Part shown: piece after piece, positions 39,001-52,521 of the stretch | How positions within the stretch are numbered: the stretch's first letter is position 1 | Layout: every line of letters begins with the position of its first letter | NCBI GenBank assembly: GCA_025602915.1 | Contig: JAHLJZ010000001.1 | Location: 620,001-684,000 of the forward strand | Reading direction: 5' to 3' | DNA length: 64,000 nt | Source of the DNA: Paraphysoderma sedebokerense | Taxonomy: Eukaryota; Blastocladiomycota; Physodermatomycetes; Physodermatales; Physodermataceae | Notes under the pieces: generated by a model | Databases searched by the model: none | The model's input: only the letters and a program-made list of their open reading frames with translations | What the model was told of the DNA's origin: nothing | Program-made: the position numbers and the translations under genes

Positions 39001-40169
39001 AAAATAGCAGTCGAATTATTACCCACATTTGAGCTTGACTTTGGATTTTCTCGAATGATTTCTTCGATTTTTCATACGCTTGTTTTACATCTTCAGGTGC
39101 TTCATAGCCCTTTTGAAAATACCATTCGTTGTTCTTATGCTCTAATTTTTTCATTGCCTATGCAATTTTGATGTGAGTACACGAAGAGATCTCCAATACT
39201 CATGCACACTACCTTAAACTCTGCTTTTAAGCGTTGGATTATAGTATCAAAATACTGATTGATTACAGATCGTAATTCTTTTCGCACTTCGGGTGGAATC
39301 CCGTATGCGAGTTCGGCATGAAAGGCCGTTTCTGTCGCACCTCCCTCGCTGATTTTCTCTTCAACAACATTTTTATCGGGGACGAAACTACAAATATCAG
39401 CACCATAGTACCTTACGAAGACAATTACGAGACCTATATTCAAATGTTGCCCGTCTGATGTGAATAGCCTACTCAACACATTAGTAAATAAGGTATCTGC
39501 ACGAGCAGCCGGACTTGAAGCCGCTGGTTTTCGTGATTGTAGATTGGAGGTTCCGGCCGAATTAAGTAGGCCGACTAGATATAATTCAGAAAAAAGTCGC
39601 AATAATCCTTTCTGTCTCCCTATTCTGTCCTTTTCTTCCTTTTCCTGTTGTTCTTGAGTTGAAGATTGAAGCACAGGCGGAGAGAGAAGCTTCGTCAACT
39701 GTTCAACAAATCCGGCTGTAAAATCGTCAGGAAATCGCTGGTGGAACAAAGATACGACTTCAACAATTGCTTCAATATCTGCTGAGGTAAACTTTCGAGT
39801 CGGAGAAAAATTTTCGAAGATGGCTGCACCACATTCGTGAAGATATTTCTCAATTTTTAATGATTTGAAGTCTTTGATAATTTGCGGCAACGAATCTGCC
39901 GTAATATTACGCAGTTTTTTGACAAAAGATAAATTCTTTTTCAAAGATGAATCCAAAGATTTAGAATTGAAATCGTGGTCTGGATTAATGTTATGATCTC
40001 GAAGATTGAGAAGGCGCTGCCGACGTTCTGTTTGGTACCTTAACTGAGCATCCGAAATTGTTGGGGTCGACTGAGAAAGCATAGTAAGCAACTGAAATGC
40101 CACACTTCAAATGCAAGGAGAATAACGAACCTCTGCAATGTTAGTTGCAGATTCAGAGGTGGATGTCAT
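36010..40169 (-). CDS. UPF2: Regulator of nonsense transcripts 2 (UPF2/NMD2)
   Basis: Scaffold of nonsense-mediated decay that joins UPF1 to UPF3. Exon 1 is tiny (MTSTSESATNIAE, 40131-40169), with a GTTCGT donor, then LLTMLSQSTPTISDAQLRYQ. The first MIF4G domain follows (NLSFVKKLRNITADSLPQII, YLHECGAAIFENFSPTRKFT). The second has AVEFCYLNSKAARNRLIRTL, IPYYCRLIATLGKYYTDISQ, and VFYCLKRLTDEFTPTHIETL, the third HSFALLASGLSKYIPSLGVA and FRIRLCCTLLDTCGICFDRG. Two acidic runs (DADDEDEDDDVDEHDGDGDN, and an E/D-rich block near 36730-36890) are as in the family. The C-terminal UPF1-binding part is LFSLVTRKGNKPQVKAVEVP. I join the last exon so the protein ends GGTAHQGQR; the GTTTGT donor there is a guess. 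About ten introns. Confidence 0.93.
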
Positions 40170-40628
40170 GGTTTGCAGCAGACAATTTCAAACAGTTGCG
40201 AGGGAATGAAAATTTGTCCTTCGAAGAGCGAACGACAGATCAGCCACGGCTCAAGGAGGACAATCGTGAACATATTTACTTGTTATTTCGGTCTATTTAA
40301 TAGATACCATATAGTTTGCGTACACAATACATGACCCATGCTACATTCAGTCGGATCGTTACGCTAATCAGGCAATAACGACTGCTTGATGTTGATGCGT
40401 TGGACGAGCAATGGGCATTGAACGGACTCAGAATGGCGCCGTGCCCGTCCGTTCCAACCGCATTCTTAGATTGTATGCAATGACGATTCTACCCCTCGGA
40501 TTCCACAGAATGTTCCCCCATGACAAAACAAGACAATATCTCACGCTGCAAGCACAAGTTGCAAAGATTCTCAGTGGACTTAAAATGTCAGTTTATCTTA
40601 ACCCGCTTATGTTTTAGGAAAAGCTATC
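40170..40628. promoter_or_regulatory. Divergent region between UPF2 and cysteine-rich gene A
   Basis: 459 bases. The part nearest gene A (40444-40547) shares three blocks with the DNA upstream of gene B: CCCGTCCGTTC, CAGAATGTTCC and AAGACAATATCTCACGCT. No gene is seen. Confidence 0.5.
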
Positions 40629-43101
40629 ATGGGTCCTGGCCATCTTCCTATTTTTTTTCTGCTCGCAATCTTGCCCCTTGTTTCTTCCGCTGGTTTTACG
40701 ACCATTCTTAGGAGGGAGTGTAACGGGCCTTTGGAATCTACAGTATGTATCTTCGGGTTTCTACTTCCTCGTAGTAAGTGGGTCCTGACAAGACTGTTTG
40801 CCAGCCAAATGTACCGACAGGCGTGTCGATTGAAAGCAAATTCTTCGAAAAGTCTGTCAACATCCTCTGGGATTCTTTGCGTAATAGGGCCAAATGTCAA
40901 TGTTCCCAATTGACAAACGACGAATTTGACGAGATGTTTGACCCAGTAATTGCTGCACTTAATGTCTTCAGTCCTAATACTCGTTATCCTTCTTCGTCCT
41001 CCTGCTTCCCGCGCAACCCTCTCTACTTCGCAGAGATTTTCAACGTTACCATCCCCGGTATGTAGACCTCTAGTTTAGGAAGACAGGTACGTCACTAACA
41101 ATACATTTCGCAGACTCATGCACCATCGATAACTATAAAGCTGGAAACACCTGCGCCATGAAGTACGAAATTCCCAACACTGGAGTGTCAGTTGGCGTTG
41201 CGTTGTCTCGTTGCGAGAATTCTCGTATCCCTCGATTTTCAGTCCATTGCCTGGGTGAAAATTGTAAGCACATCGGGAAGCCCTGTATCAATGGAGGGGA
41301 TTGCGGGTCCGATGGAAAACTTAAATGCGAAAGTGCGTTCCCTAGTTCTGTCGCAAATTTTAGAACGGCGACATTTGAAAAGTTCGTGGAAGTAAGTACT
41401 TGCCTGAATTTCAATTCCATTTTTCGTTGTCAAATTGACTAATGCGTGGGTATAGGCCAAAATGTTTGACTCGACTAAAGGTCCCTATGGATGTTTCCAA
41501 ACGGATAACAACCCCACACCAGATACTGATTTATGGACCTCTCTCTTGAGCAACGCACGCTCGCATTTCTACCTAGACGATGTCAAACCAACAATGCCGA
41601 ATTTCTGTCTTCCGAGCAATGCCTCTGCCATTGAATGGCCGAATGCGACCGCATTTGAGGTCGCCACCGATCATGCTTGCAAGAAAGGACTCAATGTCTC
41701 TATCCCTTTAAGCAATTGGGATGCGAAATTGGATGACGGGTCGTCTGCGCTCACTGTTTCCACTGATGTTCTTAAAAATGACATACAGGAGCCGACTGAT
41801 AGAATTAGCATTTTCAAGACTACTTGTGATGGCCAAATTTCGGTTGTGAATAACTTGGTTCGACTACGAGTGGCGAAAAATCAGTTCCCCTTTTTGAATA
41901 GTCTTGTTCAAACAGCTAAAAAATTAGTTCAATGCGGCGTTCAGGGAGGTTTGACAAACGAGCAATTTTGGGCACAAGTGGGTTTGCACCATTATGGTTA
42001 CTTCCTTGGTCAGATTGACGGGAGTTCCTTCGCCAAGAATTGGAATTTTGGACATCGTATCGATAGGTTCCTTGAAAACATAACGAAGGTAATACTTTTT
42101 GTTTTGCGAGGAGCTTTGTCATTGCGCCTAACCTGGGGTACTTATTCAGGTATTCAACTTCAAAAAAGTCAACAACCTTCCCTCCTCTTGCAATCTTCAA
42201 ACGCTTTCAGAAAAGGGCTCTTGCGGTTTACAATACACTGGCCTCTCTTATCTACTCAAACTGGACGTTACGTTGGAGCTTCGCCTGCAAAACTGTCCTA
42301 AAGAAGGCAATGCTAATAACCTTTATTCGATTGATTTTGAATGTCTCGGTTCCGGCTGCAAGACTCTTTCAGCTGCTCAGCCTTGTAACTTTGACAATGA
42401 TTGTCCCGCCGGAACAGCTTGTACAGAAGTATTCAAAACCAAAGCAAGCACTACCAGAACTTGTGAATTTGTTAGCACAGAAGTAAATAACACAGTAAGC
42501 GTTAATGGCACTAATACTACGGTTTCGTCGATGGTGTCGTCAGAAAAATGTGTATCCAAACTCGATGGTACAACCCAATCTGATCTCTTCAAAGTTTTAT
42601 TACCGCGTAAAGATGCTCCGGGTTACTGTAACACATCTTCGTGGTCTTGGGAAAACGATACGGACAAAACTTGTAACTCCGATGACATCTTTGCAGCCGA
42701 CATAAGAAGCGCTTTAGACATCATCCGTGGTCCTTCGGTAATTTGATATGGCTGCTTTATGCATTGTCATCCTCCGGTGCACTAATATTATTATTTAATA
42801 GGATGCCTCCAAGAATAGTCTGAAGATGTGTACTTTTAATACACAATATTTGACATCTGTGAACATAGAAGAGGTATTTAGACATTTTCTACAGTTCTTG
42901 CATTTCAATTGTCCTATATTCTGACAGTTTTGTTGCATAATCAAGTGGATGAAAAGTTCAAGCTCTGCCAATCCCGACGGTACAATTAGTTTAAATCATC
43001 TTCAGTCTTTACAGACACCATCCACTTCGAGTGCATTCTCCTTCTCTACAAGTCCATGGTTCTTTGGGCTAGCTTTCTTGATGGCGGGAATATTATTATA
43101 A
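40629..43101 (+). CDS. Cysteine-rich, probably secreted and membrane-anchored protein, tandem copy A
   Basis: Unrecognised family. The N-terminus GPGHLPIFFLLAILPLVSSA is a textbook signal peptide; mature protein begins near GFTTILRRECNGPL. After an intron (acceptor just before the CCA of PNVPTG) come ESKFFEKSVNILWDSLRNRA and KCQCSQLTNDEFDEMFDPVI. Cys-rich modules follow: HIGKPCINGGDCGSDGKLKC (about residues 155-175) and KTLSAAQPCNFDNDCPAGTA C, both with the spacing C-4x-DC-6x-C, like disulfide EB-type modules. Many N-X-S/T sites. A Ser/Thr/Asn-rich spacer precedes SEKCVSKLDGTTQSDLFKVL and PRKDAPGYCNTSSWSWENDT. The last exons read KMCTFNTQYL and end with a 20-residue hydrophobic tail (SPWFFGLAFLMAGILL) stopping directly, as in GPI-anchor signals. 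About 620 residues, six introns. Function unknown. Confidence 0.8.
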
Positions 43102-43761
43102 GCAACATATCTACTCATTAGTTCTTTTTCTTAATTAGTTGGTTCTGCTTATCTGTTTATCGATAGTGTCCTTGTATACCCATTCACTTTGATGTGAAGT
43201 CATGAATATATCATATCATTCATTTAAATATTAATAGCATGGCTCTTAACAGCACATTGTAATCCAGGTAAAAGTGGTTCTAAAAGCAAGTCAGTGTTGT
43301 CTGTTCCATAATCAATTGGGACCATTCAACTTTGTTTGCAACAACGCCACCCCATTTGAGTCCCCAGACATAAGATCTGGGATTCAATGTAACTACAAAT
43401 ATTACATACAACTCACTAGAGGCCGTATCAAGAGTTGGTGCATTAGCAATGCTAAAGGAATTAAGAATTGCAAATTTTGTATGTTTGTGTAATGAACATC
43501 AAGAAGATTTGATGCACGGGATAATTCACGCGAAAGCGAATAGCATTCTCTTGAACTCTTCTACACACCGCGACGCGCGCCCGTCCGTTCTAAAGTCCAA
43601 ATTGAGGCAACTTCCCTTCTCATCAGAATGTTCCTTGATGGATGTAAGACAATATCTCACGCTTTCCAGATACCAGAAACTCAGCCAGCAAACGAATTGC
43701 CCGGGACCTTTCGAATGATATAAAATGCCCTTCCCCTCCACGGACCAAGCAAATAGCTGTC
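43102..43761. promoter_or_regulatory. Upstream region of cysteine-rich gene B
   Basis: 660 bases between the two copies. Blocks shared with the region before gene A: CCCGTCCGTTC (43580-43590), CAGAATGTTCC (43624-43634), AAGACAATATCTCACGCT (43646-43663), in the same order. A TATAAAA follows at 43720-43726, leaving only about 35 bases to the ATG. No coding frame I trust. Confidence 0.6.
43720..43726 (+). promoter_or_regulatory. TATA box of cysteine-rich gene B
   Basis: TATAAAA, 36 bases upstream of the ATG at 43762, so the leader would be unusually short. Gene A lacks an obvious equivalent at the same place. Confidence 0.4.
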
Positions 43762-46345
43762 ATGGGTCCTCATCATCTTCCTATCATTTGCTTGCTTGCA
43801 ATCTTACCTCTTGTTTCTTCCGCCGGTTTTACGACCATTCTTAGGAGAGAATGTAACGGACCTCTGGAATTTATGGTATGTGGTGCTCGTACTTTCACGT
43901 CTTCCTCTAAGAGTTCTGTCCTCACAACATTTCCTTCAAGCCTAATGTCCCCACAGGCTTGTCCATTGAAAGCAAATTCTTCGAAAAAACTGTCAACATA
44001 TTCTGGGACTCTTTGCGTAATAGGGCCAAATGTCAATGTTCCCAAATGACTAATGATGAATTTGACCAGATGTATGACCCAGTTATTGCTGCACTTAATA
44101 TTTTTAGCCCCAATACTCGCTATCCTTCGTCTTCGTCTTGCTTCCCGCGAAATCCATTGTACTTCGCCGAAATTTTTAATGTAACCATCCCAGGTATATT
44201 ATATTTTGTTCTGCACAACACGCAGCTACATTTTATTAACATTTTATTATAGACTCATGTACCATCGATGGCTACAAGGCTGGTAACGCTTGCGCCCTGA
44301 AGTACGACGTCCCTGATCTTGGAATGTCGCTCGGTGTTGCGTTGTCTCGATGCGAAAACTCACGAATCCCTCGATTTTCAGTCCATTGCCTGGGTGAAAA
44401 TTGTAAACACATCGGGAAACCCTGCATCAATGGAGGGGATTGCGGGCCCGACGGAAAGCTTAAATGTGAAAGTGCGTTCACTGGCTCGGTTTCAAACTTT
44501 AGAGCCGCTACCTTTGAGGAGTTCGTGAAAGTAAGTAACTTACGTAAATTTCAATTCCATGTTGCGCTGTCTGACTGATCTGTGATATAGGCCAAATTGT
44601 TCGACTCCAGAGAAGGTCCCTATGGATGTTTCCAAACGGATAACAACCCCACACCAGACACCGATTTATGGACTTCTCTTTTGACCACCGCGCGCTCGTA
44701 TTTCTTCTTCGACGACGTCAAACCGACTACGCCAAATTTCTGTATTCCAAATAATGCATCCGCGATTAACTGGCCTAATGCAACTGCATTCAGTGTTGAC
44801 ACTGATCATACCTGCAACAAAGGGCTCAACGTATCTGTTCCTTTGAGTAGTTGGGATGCCAAATTGGACGACGGATCATCCGCGCTCACCGATTCCAACG
44901 ACATCCTTAAGAATGACTTACCAGAGCCGACCGATAGAATCAGCGTTTTAAAAACGACTTGCGATGGTCAAGTTTCAATTGTGAATAACCTTGTCCGTCT
45001 AAAATTGGCGAAAAATCAGCTCCCCCTTCTCAACACCCTAATTCAAACAGCCAAGAAGTTGGTTGAATGTCGTGTTCAAGGTTTAACTAACGAACAATTT
45101 CTGACTCAAGTGGGTTTGCACCATTTTGGTTACTTCCTCGCCCACCTTGACGCAAGTCCCTTCGCAAAAGGTTGGAATTTTGGTGGTCGCGTCGACTCGA
45201 TTTTGGAGAATATATCTAAGGTAAGAGCATTCTTTAAGAACTTTTAGATATTGCGATTAACTGTGAATAATCACCGCTGACCGCAGGCATTAGAATCAAA
45301 GAAAGTCAACAACCTCCCTTCCTCGTGCAATCTTCAAAACTTTGCAGAAAAGGGCTCTTGTGGATTACAATACACTGGTTTATCTAATCTACTCAAGCTG
45401 GACATTACGTTGGAATTAAGAGTTCAGAACTGTCCTAAAGACGGAAACACCAACAATCTATATTCGATTGATTTCGAATGTCTCGGTTCCGGCTGCAAGA
45501 CTCTTTCAGCTGGTCAGGCCTGTAACTTTGACAATGATTGCCCCAGCGGGACAGTTTGTACCAACGTCTTTCCACTGAAACCATACAATACCACAAGGTG
45601 CTATGTTCGCACAACTACTTCAACTACTGCCAGCAGTACTGCAACTGTCGCCAATTCTACCGCATCTGTTGCTGCAGCGACTCCGACAAACGAGACGGCT
45701 ACCGCGGATAATACAACATCCACTGAAACTGGTGTAGCATCTCCTACCCCAAGCTTAGTCTATCCTTCTTATTCTACTTATGATTGCATATCAAAAGTCG
45801 ACGGTGCTACCCAATCTGATTTCTTCAAAGTTATTTTGCCGCGCAAAGATGCCCCCGGCTATTGCAACACATCTTCATGGTCCTGGGAAAGTGATACCGA
45901 TCACGTTTGCAATTCTGATACTATCTTTGCAGCTGACATAGGAAGGGTTTTGGATACTGTCCGCGGTCCTTCGGTAATATAGCTGACTCACCTGTTGTCG
46001 ATTCTTGATATGCTAACATTCAAGTTCGATAGGATCCGACCAAGAATGGTCTTAAGATGTGTACTTTCAACGGCCAATACTTAACTGGTCAGAACATCCA
46101 AGAGGTATGCGTGCAGTCATTTTATTCTTGTCAACTTTTTCCAAGTCAATTAAGTAAATGGCCTTGCCCTAACATTATTTTTTTTATGAAATCTGTAGTG
46201 GGTGAAAAATTCGGTCTCTGCTAATCCCGATGGCACTGTCAGCGTGAATTACCTTCAAGCTTTGCCAACTTCCAGTGCATTCTCAGTTTCCGCTAGTCCA
46301 TGGTTCTTTGGCCTGGTCATAGCTGTTGCAGGAATGCTTTTGTAA
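43762..46345 (+). CDS. Cysteine-rich, probably secreted and membrane-anchored protein, tandem copy B
   Basis: Paralogue of gene A across the whole length, with the same exon pattern. The signal peptide reads GPHHLPIICLLAILPLVSSA, then GFTTILRRECNGPL, as in A. It shares ESKFFEKTVNIFWDSLRNRA, KCQCSQMTNDEFDQMYDPVI, HIGKPCINGGDCGPDGKLKC, and CNFDNDCPSGTVC. All Cys that I compared are kept. The clearest difference is the spacer after the second Cys module: here it is about 55 residues of Thr/Ser/Ala/Val with several potential N-glycosylation sites (TTTSTTASSTATVANSTASV), longer than in A. It is the kind of stalk that lifts a domain above the wall. The end is again a hydrophobic tail (SPWFFGLVIAVAGMLL). 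About 640 residues. No known family; function unknown, though a cell-surface role is likely. Confidence 0.8.
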
Positions 46346-46793
46346 ACTATTCCTATCCCATTAAGTTATTTCGGTCGAAATTTTGAATGTCCATATTCTG
46401 CACTTATTGTGCTTTGTATACCCATGGACGTGTACGTTGATTGCGGAAGGGTTGAAATATTTATATCTGCAATGTCATTTATAGCTTTCCCGTCAGTGCT
46501 ATGAAAATAAATGTGATTGAATCGCAAATTATCCCGCAACTTCCGGGAATAGAGAATACCGTCTCCAATCTACCAACATCTAATGTCGTACTTTAAATTT
46601 TATGATTTTCGATCTGTATCGAGTTCTTTTTTCTATATAAAAGCGAAGAATGGTTTATTCCACTTCTTCAAGCGCGAATCTCGGATGCATCGGTGTAATT
46701 TCGTGAAGTAACTCACAGGAGAATTTTGAATACACAGAAATGGATCCGAGCAGTGGCAAAATATATTGAATTTGGGAGCATAATTTCATTTTA
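46346..46793. other. Intergenic between gene B and PPIL1 (convergent)
   Basis: About 450 bases between two convergent genes. A TATATAAAAG word lies near 46633 but no gene follows it on that strand. Nothing else is seen. Confidence 0.4.
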
Positions 46794-47932
46794 TTACGAA
46801 GAGGGTACAACTCGGCCCTTCAATATCTTCACGTCTTCCAAGGGTCTGAGCATAAGAAGAAGGTCAGCGTATGGAACAATAAAACTCAAATGAGCATGAC
46901 ATGTTTAACTCACTTGTCCATTCTGTCTGTCCTTACCAAACCCATACGCTGCACCACTTTCATTCCTTCAGATACTCTGCCGAAAATTGTATGTTTGCCA
47001 TCCAACCATGGCGTCGGGGCCTGAGAGGGGAATTTGGTCAAACGATTCCACACTTACACTCATTAAATATTAGAACATACCAGTGATATAAAAAATTGCG
47101 ATCCGTTCTTATAGATGAAGAAGTCAAAAGAAAAATCGAATCAATTACACAGTCTTCGTAAAGACTGATGACAAGTTTAAAACGCTTACAGTATTGGGTC
47201 CTTTGTTTGCCATACTCAGTATACCTGCTCCCGTATGTTTTAATTCATTCGTAATTTCATCTTCAAATTCACCGCCATATACCGATGTTCCACCCCTGCC
47301 GGTTCCTGCAGTCAAAAAGTAAATCGTCTGACCTCTGGATATTTGCCGATCAACAAAAAAGCATAGATCTTACCGGTTGGATCCCCGCCTTGAATCATAA
47401 AATCCTATAGAGCAAAGTTTTTTAGAAAATGAATAATCGACAAGTCGGAAGACGAGCAGAAATCGTACCGAAATAATTCTGTGGAACTGTCAAGAGCAAA
47501 TGAATTTGTTAGCAAAATCAGTCAACAATAAATCGGTATCAAAATGAGAAAGAGATTTGGAGATGGTTACTTTTATCCCGTCATAATATCCCTATTTTAA
47601 GTATCACATAAAGTATACACCGAACGGTTAGTTTTTGGAAGAGTTTAACTTTCAGCAGAGTTTTTAATTAGAATATAGACGTACTCTCTTTGTCAATTCA
47701 TAAAAGTTTTTGCAAGCTTTCGGAGCATGTTGCCAATACAGCTATTCATAGAAATATTACCACAATCTGTTAAGATAATGAACGGAGGGCCAAGGGAAGC
47801 AAATCAATCACCTCAAACGTTATCGAACCCTAGACGGAGTGCAAGTATCTAAGTGAGCAATGCTACATACAGATCGGGCGGAAGAGAAGTTCATACCATG
47901 GAGGTATCAAAAGCTACGTTTCCGGAGGACAT
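46794..47932 (-). CDS. PPIL1: Peptidyl-prolyl cis-trans isomerase, cyclophilin PPIL1 type
   Basis: Spliceosome-associated cyclophilin. The exons join as [12 protein letters not shown] / GSITFE / [19 protein letters not shown] / GYYDGIK / [54 protein letters not shown] and [20 protein letters not shown]. The active-site Arg, Phe, Met and Gln (FHRI..FMIQGG) and the Trp of the ligand pocket (PTPWLDG) are all there, so it should be catalytic. The short extension GSITFELYW(K/Q)HAPK and the ending [13 protein letters not shown] follow the PPIL1 branch. About eight introns, several exons under 40 bases. The start at 47932 faces the glutathione synthetase start across 198 bases. Length is close to the usual 166 residues. 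Confidence 0.93.
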
Positions 47933-48130
47933 TATTAGTTCGAATCTTGCCGGTGAATATACAATACACTGATATACTGATGGGACTGATATCTCTGCGG
48001 GGCCGTTTGTTTACTGTTTGCGATGAGGCAGAAATCCAATTCGTGCGCGTTGGGCCGACTTGAAAGAATCAGAATTCCATTTTCATTCAAACTTCCTCGT
48101 AAATTTCACATCAATAAAGTGGAAAAGGAA

Positions 48131-50298
48131 ATGTCGTCAATAACACTCCCTTCCTGGCCTCCTGCGCTCTCCGAACAGCAATATACTGCCCTTAAAGATC
48201 TCGCCGTCGACTGGGCTCTGGCTCACGGTTTGGTCCTCCGCGCACTTGTGCCAGCCAAAGACAACCCTCAAAAGCGAATAACTTCGAACGCTTCCGTCAT
48301 ACATGCACCGTTTGCTCTATTCCCGACTCCATTTCCTAAAAAATGCTACACTCATGCCAAAGATCTGCAACATTTGTTTAATCTTCTTGTTCATAAGATT
48401 TCTCTTGATCATCAATTTTTGGAAGATGTCATGGAAACGTGGGTATTTCGTCCTTAAAACTTTTTATAGGCCCTTGGTACTGTTATATTCATAAAAAATG
48501 GTTTCTTGATGCCAACAGGTTATCGAAGGTTGACGATTTCACGGGTCGTTTGTACGAAATATACAAAGTCAAAAGGTCAAAAGGAAAAAGTCAGGTAACT
48601 TTGTTCAGTCCTTCAAAAAAATGGGAAACTATTCTCATTGTTGCGTTTGATACCAGAACATTGAACTAGGAATACATAGATCAGACTACTTGTTGCATTT
48701 TCCGAAGGGATCGGATCCAATTATTCAACAAGTCGAACTCAACACGATTGCCTCTTCCTTCGCGGCACTATCTTTTTTGACCGGCGATTTGCACAAGTGA
48801 GTGGAGTTGAGCAGTTCACTTAATTTGGAGTGACGACTAATATCTTGAACTGGTCAGATATCTTTTGAACAAAACCGATTATTATAATCGGCGAGATGAC
48901 CCAGCAACCTTTGACATTACTCCAGAGTCTCTAGTCAACAACCCCACTGTTGCCGGAATTGCGAAAGGAATAGCGAAGGCTCACGAATTGTATGGCTCGA
49001 AGGAGTACGTTGATGACATGTTGGTCGCTCTTTGGGTTCATCTTTTCTCACATTTCACTGCATATTAATTAGCGCTGTTGTCATGATTGTGGTGCAACCC
49101 GGTGAGCGAAACGCATTCGACCAGCGGTGGATAGAATACCAACTGTTAGATGGGTAAGTTTTAATATCATCGAATAATCAACACAGACTTTCGATAAATT
49201 ACTTCTATATCACTTAGACACGGAGTTAAACTCATCCGACGTACATTGTCTGAAATCGATAAAACTTCCCGAATAGATCCCAACACAAATGCATTGTATA
49301 TGTAAGGTTTAATCACCTGTATTATTAATGCATTGATGCGATGGTTAATACTTCAACCTCTATACCTTTTTCAGCAAAACCTTGTCCAGTGAAGTCGAAG
49401 TTTCGGTGACATACTTCCGTGCTGGATATGGACCGGGGGATTATCCATCTGAAAAAGTATGATCTTATCTATGTATGAGCCCCTCCAGAATGCAAGCTCA
49501 ACCAAATTACTTGCAGGAATGGTCCGCTCGTCTGACGATTGAATTGTCGAAGACAGTGAAATGCCCCAACATTGCGTATCAACTGGCAGGAACAAAAAAG
49601 ATACAGCAAGTTCTCGCAAACCCTGGGGTAGTGGAACGGTGATTATTTTGCGAACTTTTGCAATACTCTTGGTAATTCCTTACTAAACTGGTCTCTTCAA
49701 CTCCAACAGGTTCCTTCCTGAAGTTGATGCGGCTAAGCTCCGAGCTTGCTTTACAGGCCTCTTCCCGCTGGATTCTTCGGAAGAAGGTGAAAAGGCTACC
49801 CGAATGGCGATATCTCAACCTGCAAAATATGTCATGAAACCTCAACGTGAAGGTGGAGGTAGGCATTTTTCTAATCGGTTAATATCATTAAGCAAGACAT
49901 AACTGTTGGGTTTGAATATAGGCAATAATATATACGGGCAAGAAATAGCCGATCTATTGAAGAAGCTATCGCCAACAGAACGGAATGCCTATATTTTAAT
50001 GGAACTGATTAAACCACCTCCACTGAAGAATATTTTGGTCAGAGAAGGTGAACATATCGAGGCAGATGTCATCAGCGAGTTGGGTATTTACGGAATTTGG
50101 GTCAGGTAAATAATAATTTCTCGATATGTTTGATCTAGACCGTGCTACTGACATATGAATGCAAATGGACCTAGTCGTGGAGACGAAGTCCACCTAAACG
50201 AACCAGTCGGACATTTATTAAGGACAAAATCATCAACAACAAATGAAGGAGGGGTAGCTGCTGGTTTTGCTGTCATTGATAGTCCTCTTCTTGTTTAA
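48131..50298 (+). CDS. GSS: Glutathione synthetase (eukaryotic GSS type)
   Basis: Adds glycine to gamma-glutamylcysteine with ATP, the last step of glutathione synthesis. I start at [20 protein letters not shown] (48131), the family start; an in-frame ATG at 48023 would add 36 residues with no family support. After an intron: [13 protein letters not shown]-like, then [20 protein letters not shown], where QVE(L/F)NTIA is the family signature. Further: [60 protein letters not shown], the glycine-rich ATP loop region [20 protein letters not shown], and the end [16 protein letters not shown]. About eight introns. Residue count (about 490) is normal. Divergent from PPIL1. Confidence 0.94.
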
Positions 50299-50715
50299 AT
50301 TTGTGTAACTTGGGATATTAGAAACGTTCGATATTCATAATTGAACGACCGAAAATACAACAAAATAGATTGCTTCATTATGTGCAACCATTGGAAGATC
50401 TCGCACCTGTTGTGAACGTACAGGTTCAACGGATGTTTACCGTACGTTGTCTGAGGTGCTGACGAAGGAAAAGTCTGAAGGAAGAAAAAACAACCCAGCA
50501 AGATATGATTAATTAGAAAAAGGTTTTTCCTCGGCTTAAGAGGACTGCAAAACGAGAAATCGGCAAAGCATGCATAGCGACTGGCACGTGATGATAAGCA
50601 ATCTTTGTCGTCTCGCGACTTGGATTCCAGTTTTCATGCAATATTCACTTACTTTGATTGTATCCGATTCACTCATACGATATATCCCCAAATTGTCAAA
50701 TTAGAAATTAGCAAA
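50299..50715. other. Intergenic upstream of DIM1
   Basis: About 415 bases. A CACGTG palindrome lies at 50585-50590, about 125 bases before DIM1. No gene is seen. Confidence 0.4.
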
Positions 50716-52127
<1,412 letters not shown>

Positions 52128-52521
52128 CTTCTGTTTGTACATAATTTATTCATGGTTTTTTGTCTCGTGTAATATTGTAGCATGGTTTTATAGAATACAA
52201 TAATACTGGAGAGAATCCAATAATACTGGAGAAAATACAATAATACTGGAGAACCGTGCAAAAATTTGATATGTTGCACACAATACTCAACACTTGATGT
52301 CGGAAAATGAAAGAAAATATATCTTGCTCGCTCTCGTTTTTCATTTCTGACAGCTTCAGTATGTAGAAAACAAATTACGCAAAAGCATCATACTCTCGAC
52401 CGAATAAAAAATGGTGAAACGATTTGCCTGGTAACATTTCTCGATTCAACTCTGTCCGGGAGGGAAAAAAAAGCGATGAAAGGATAACCGTTTAATACGT
52501 ATACCGGGCAACCACAATGAT
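52128..52521. other. Intergenic, DIM1 downstream
   Basis: Apart from the tandem repeat, AT-rich 3' flank. The minus-strand gene that follows may extend into its right-hand part, because the end of that gene's reading frame is unsure. Confidence 0.35.
52193..52252 (+). repeat. Short tandem repeat, three 20-base units
   Basis: Unit close to GAATACAATAATACTGGAGA, three copies with one or two changes (AATACAA, AATCCAA, AATACAA linkers). It lies in the 3' flank of DIM1, 65 bases after the stop. No dyad symmetry strong enough for a terminator. Likely a local slippage product. Confidence 0.75.

Noticed and set aside
46630-46645. TATA-like TATATAAAAG as promoter of a hidden + strand gene
   Set aside because: No coding frame follows on that strand before the PPIL1 gene, which runs the other way.
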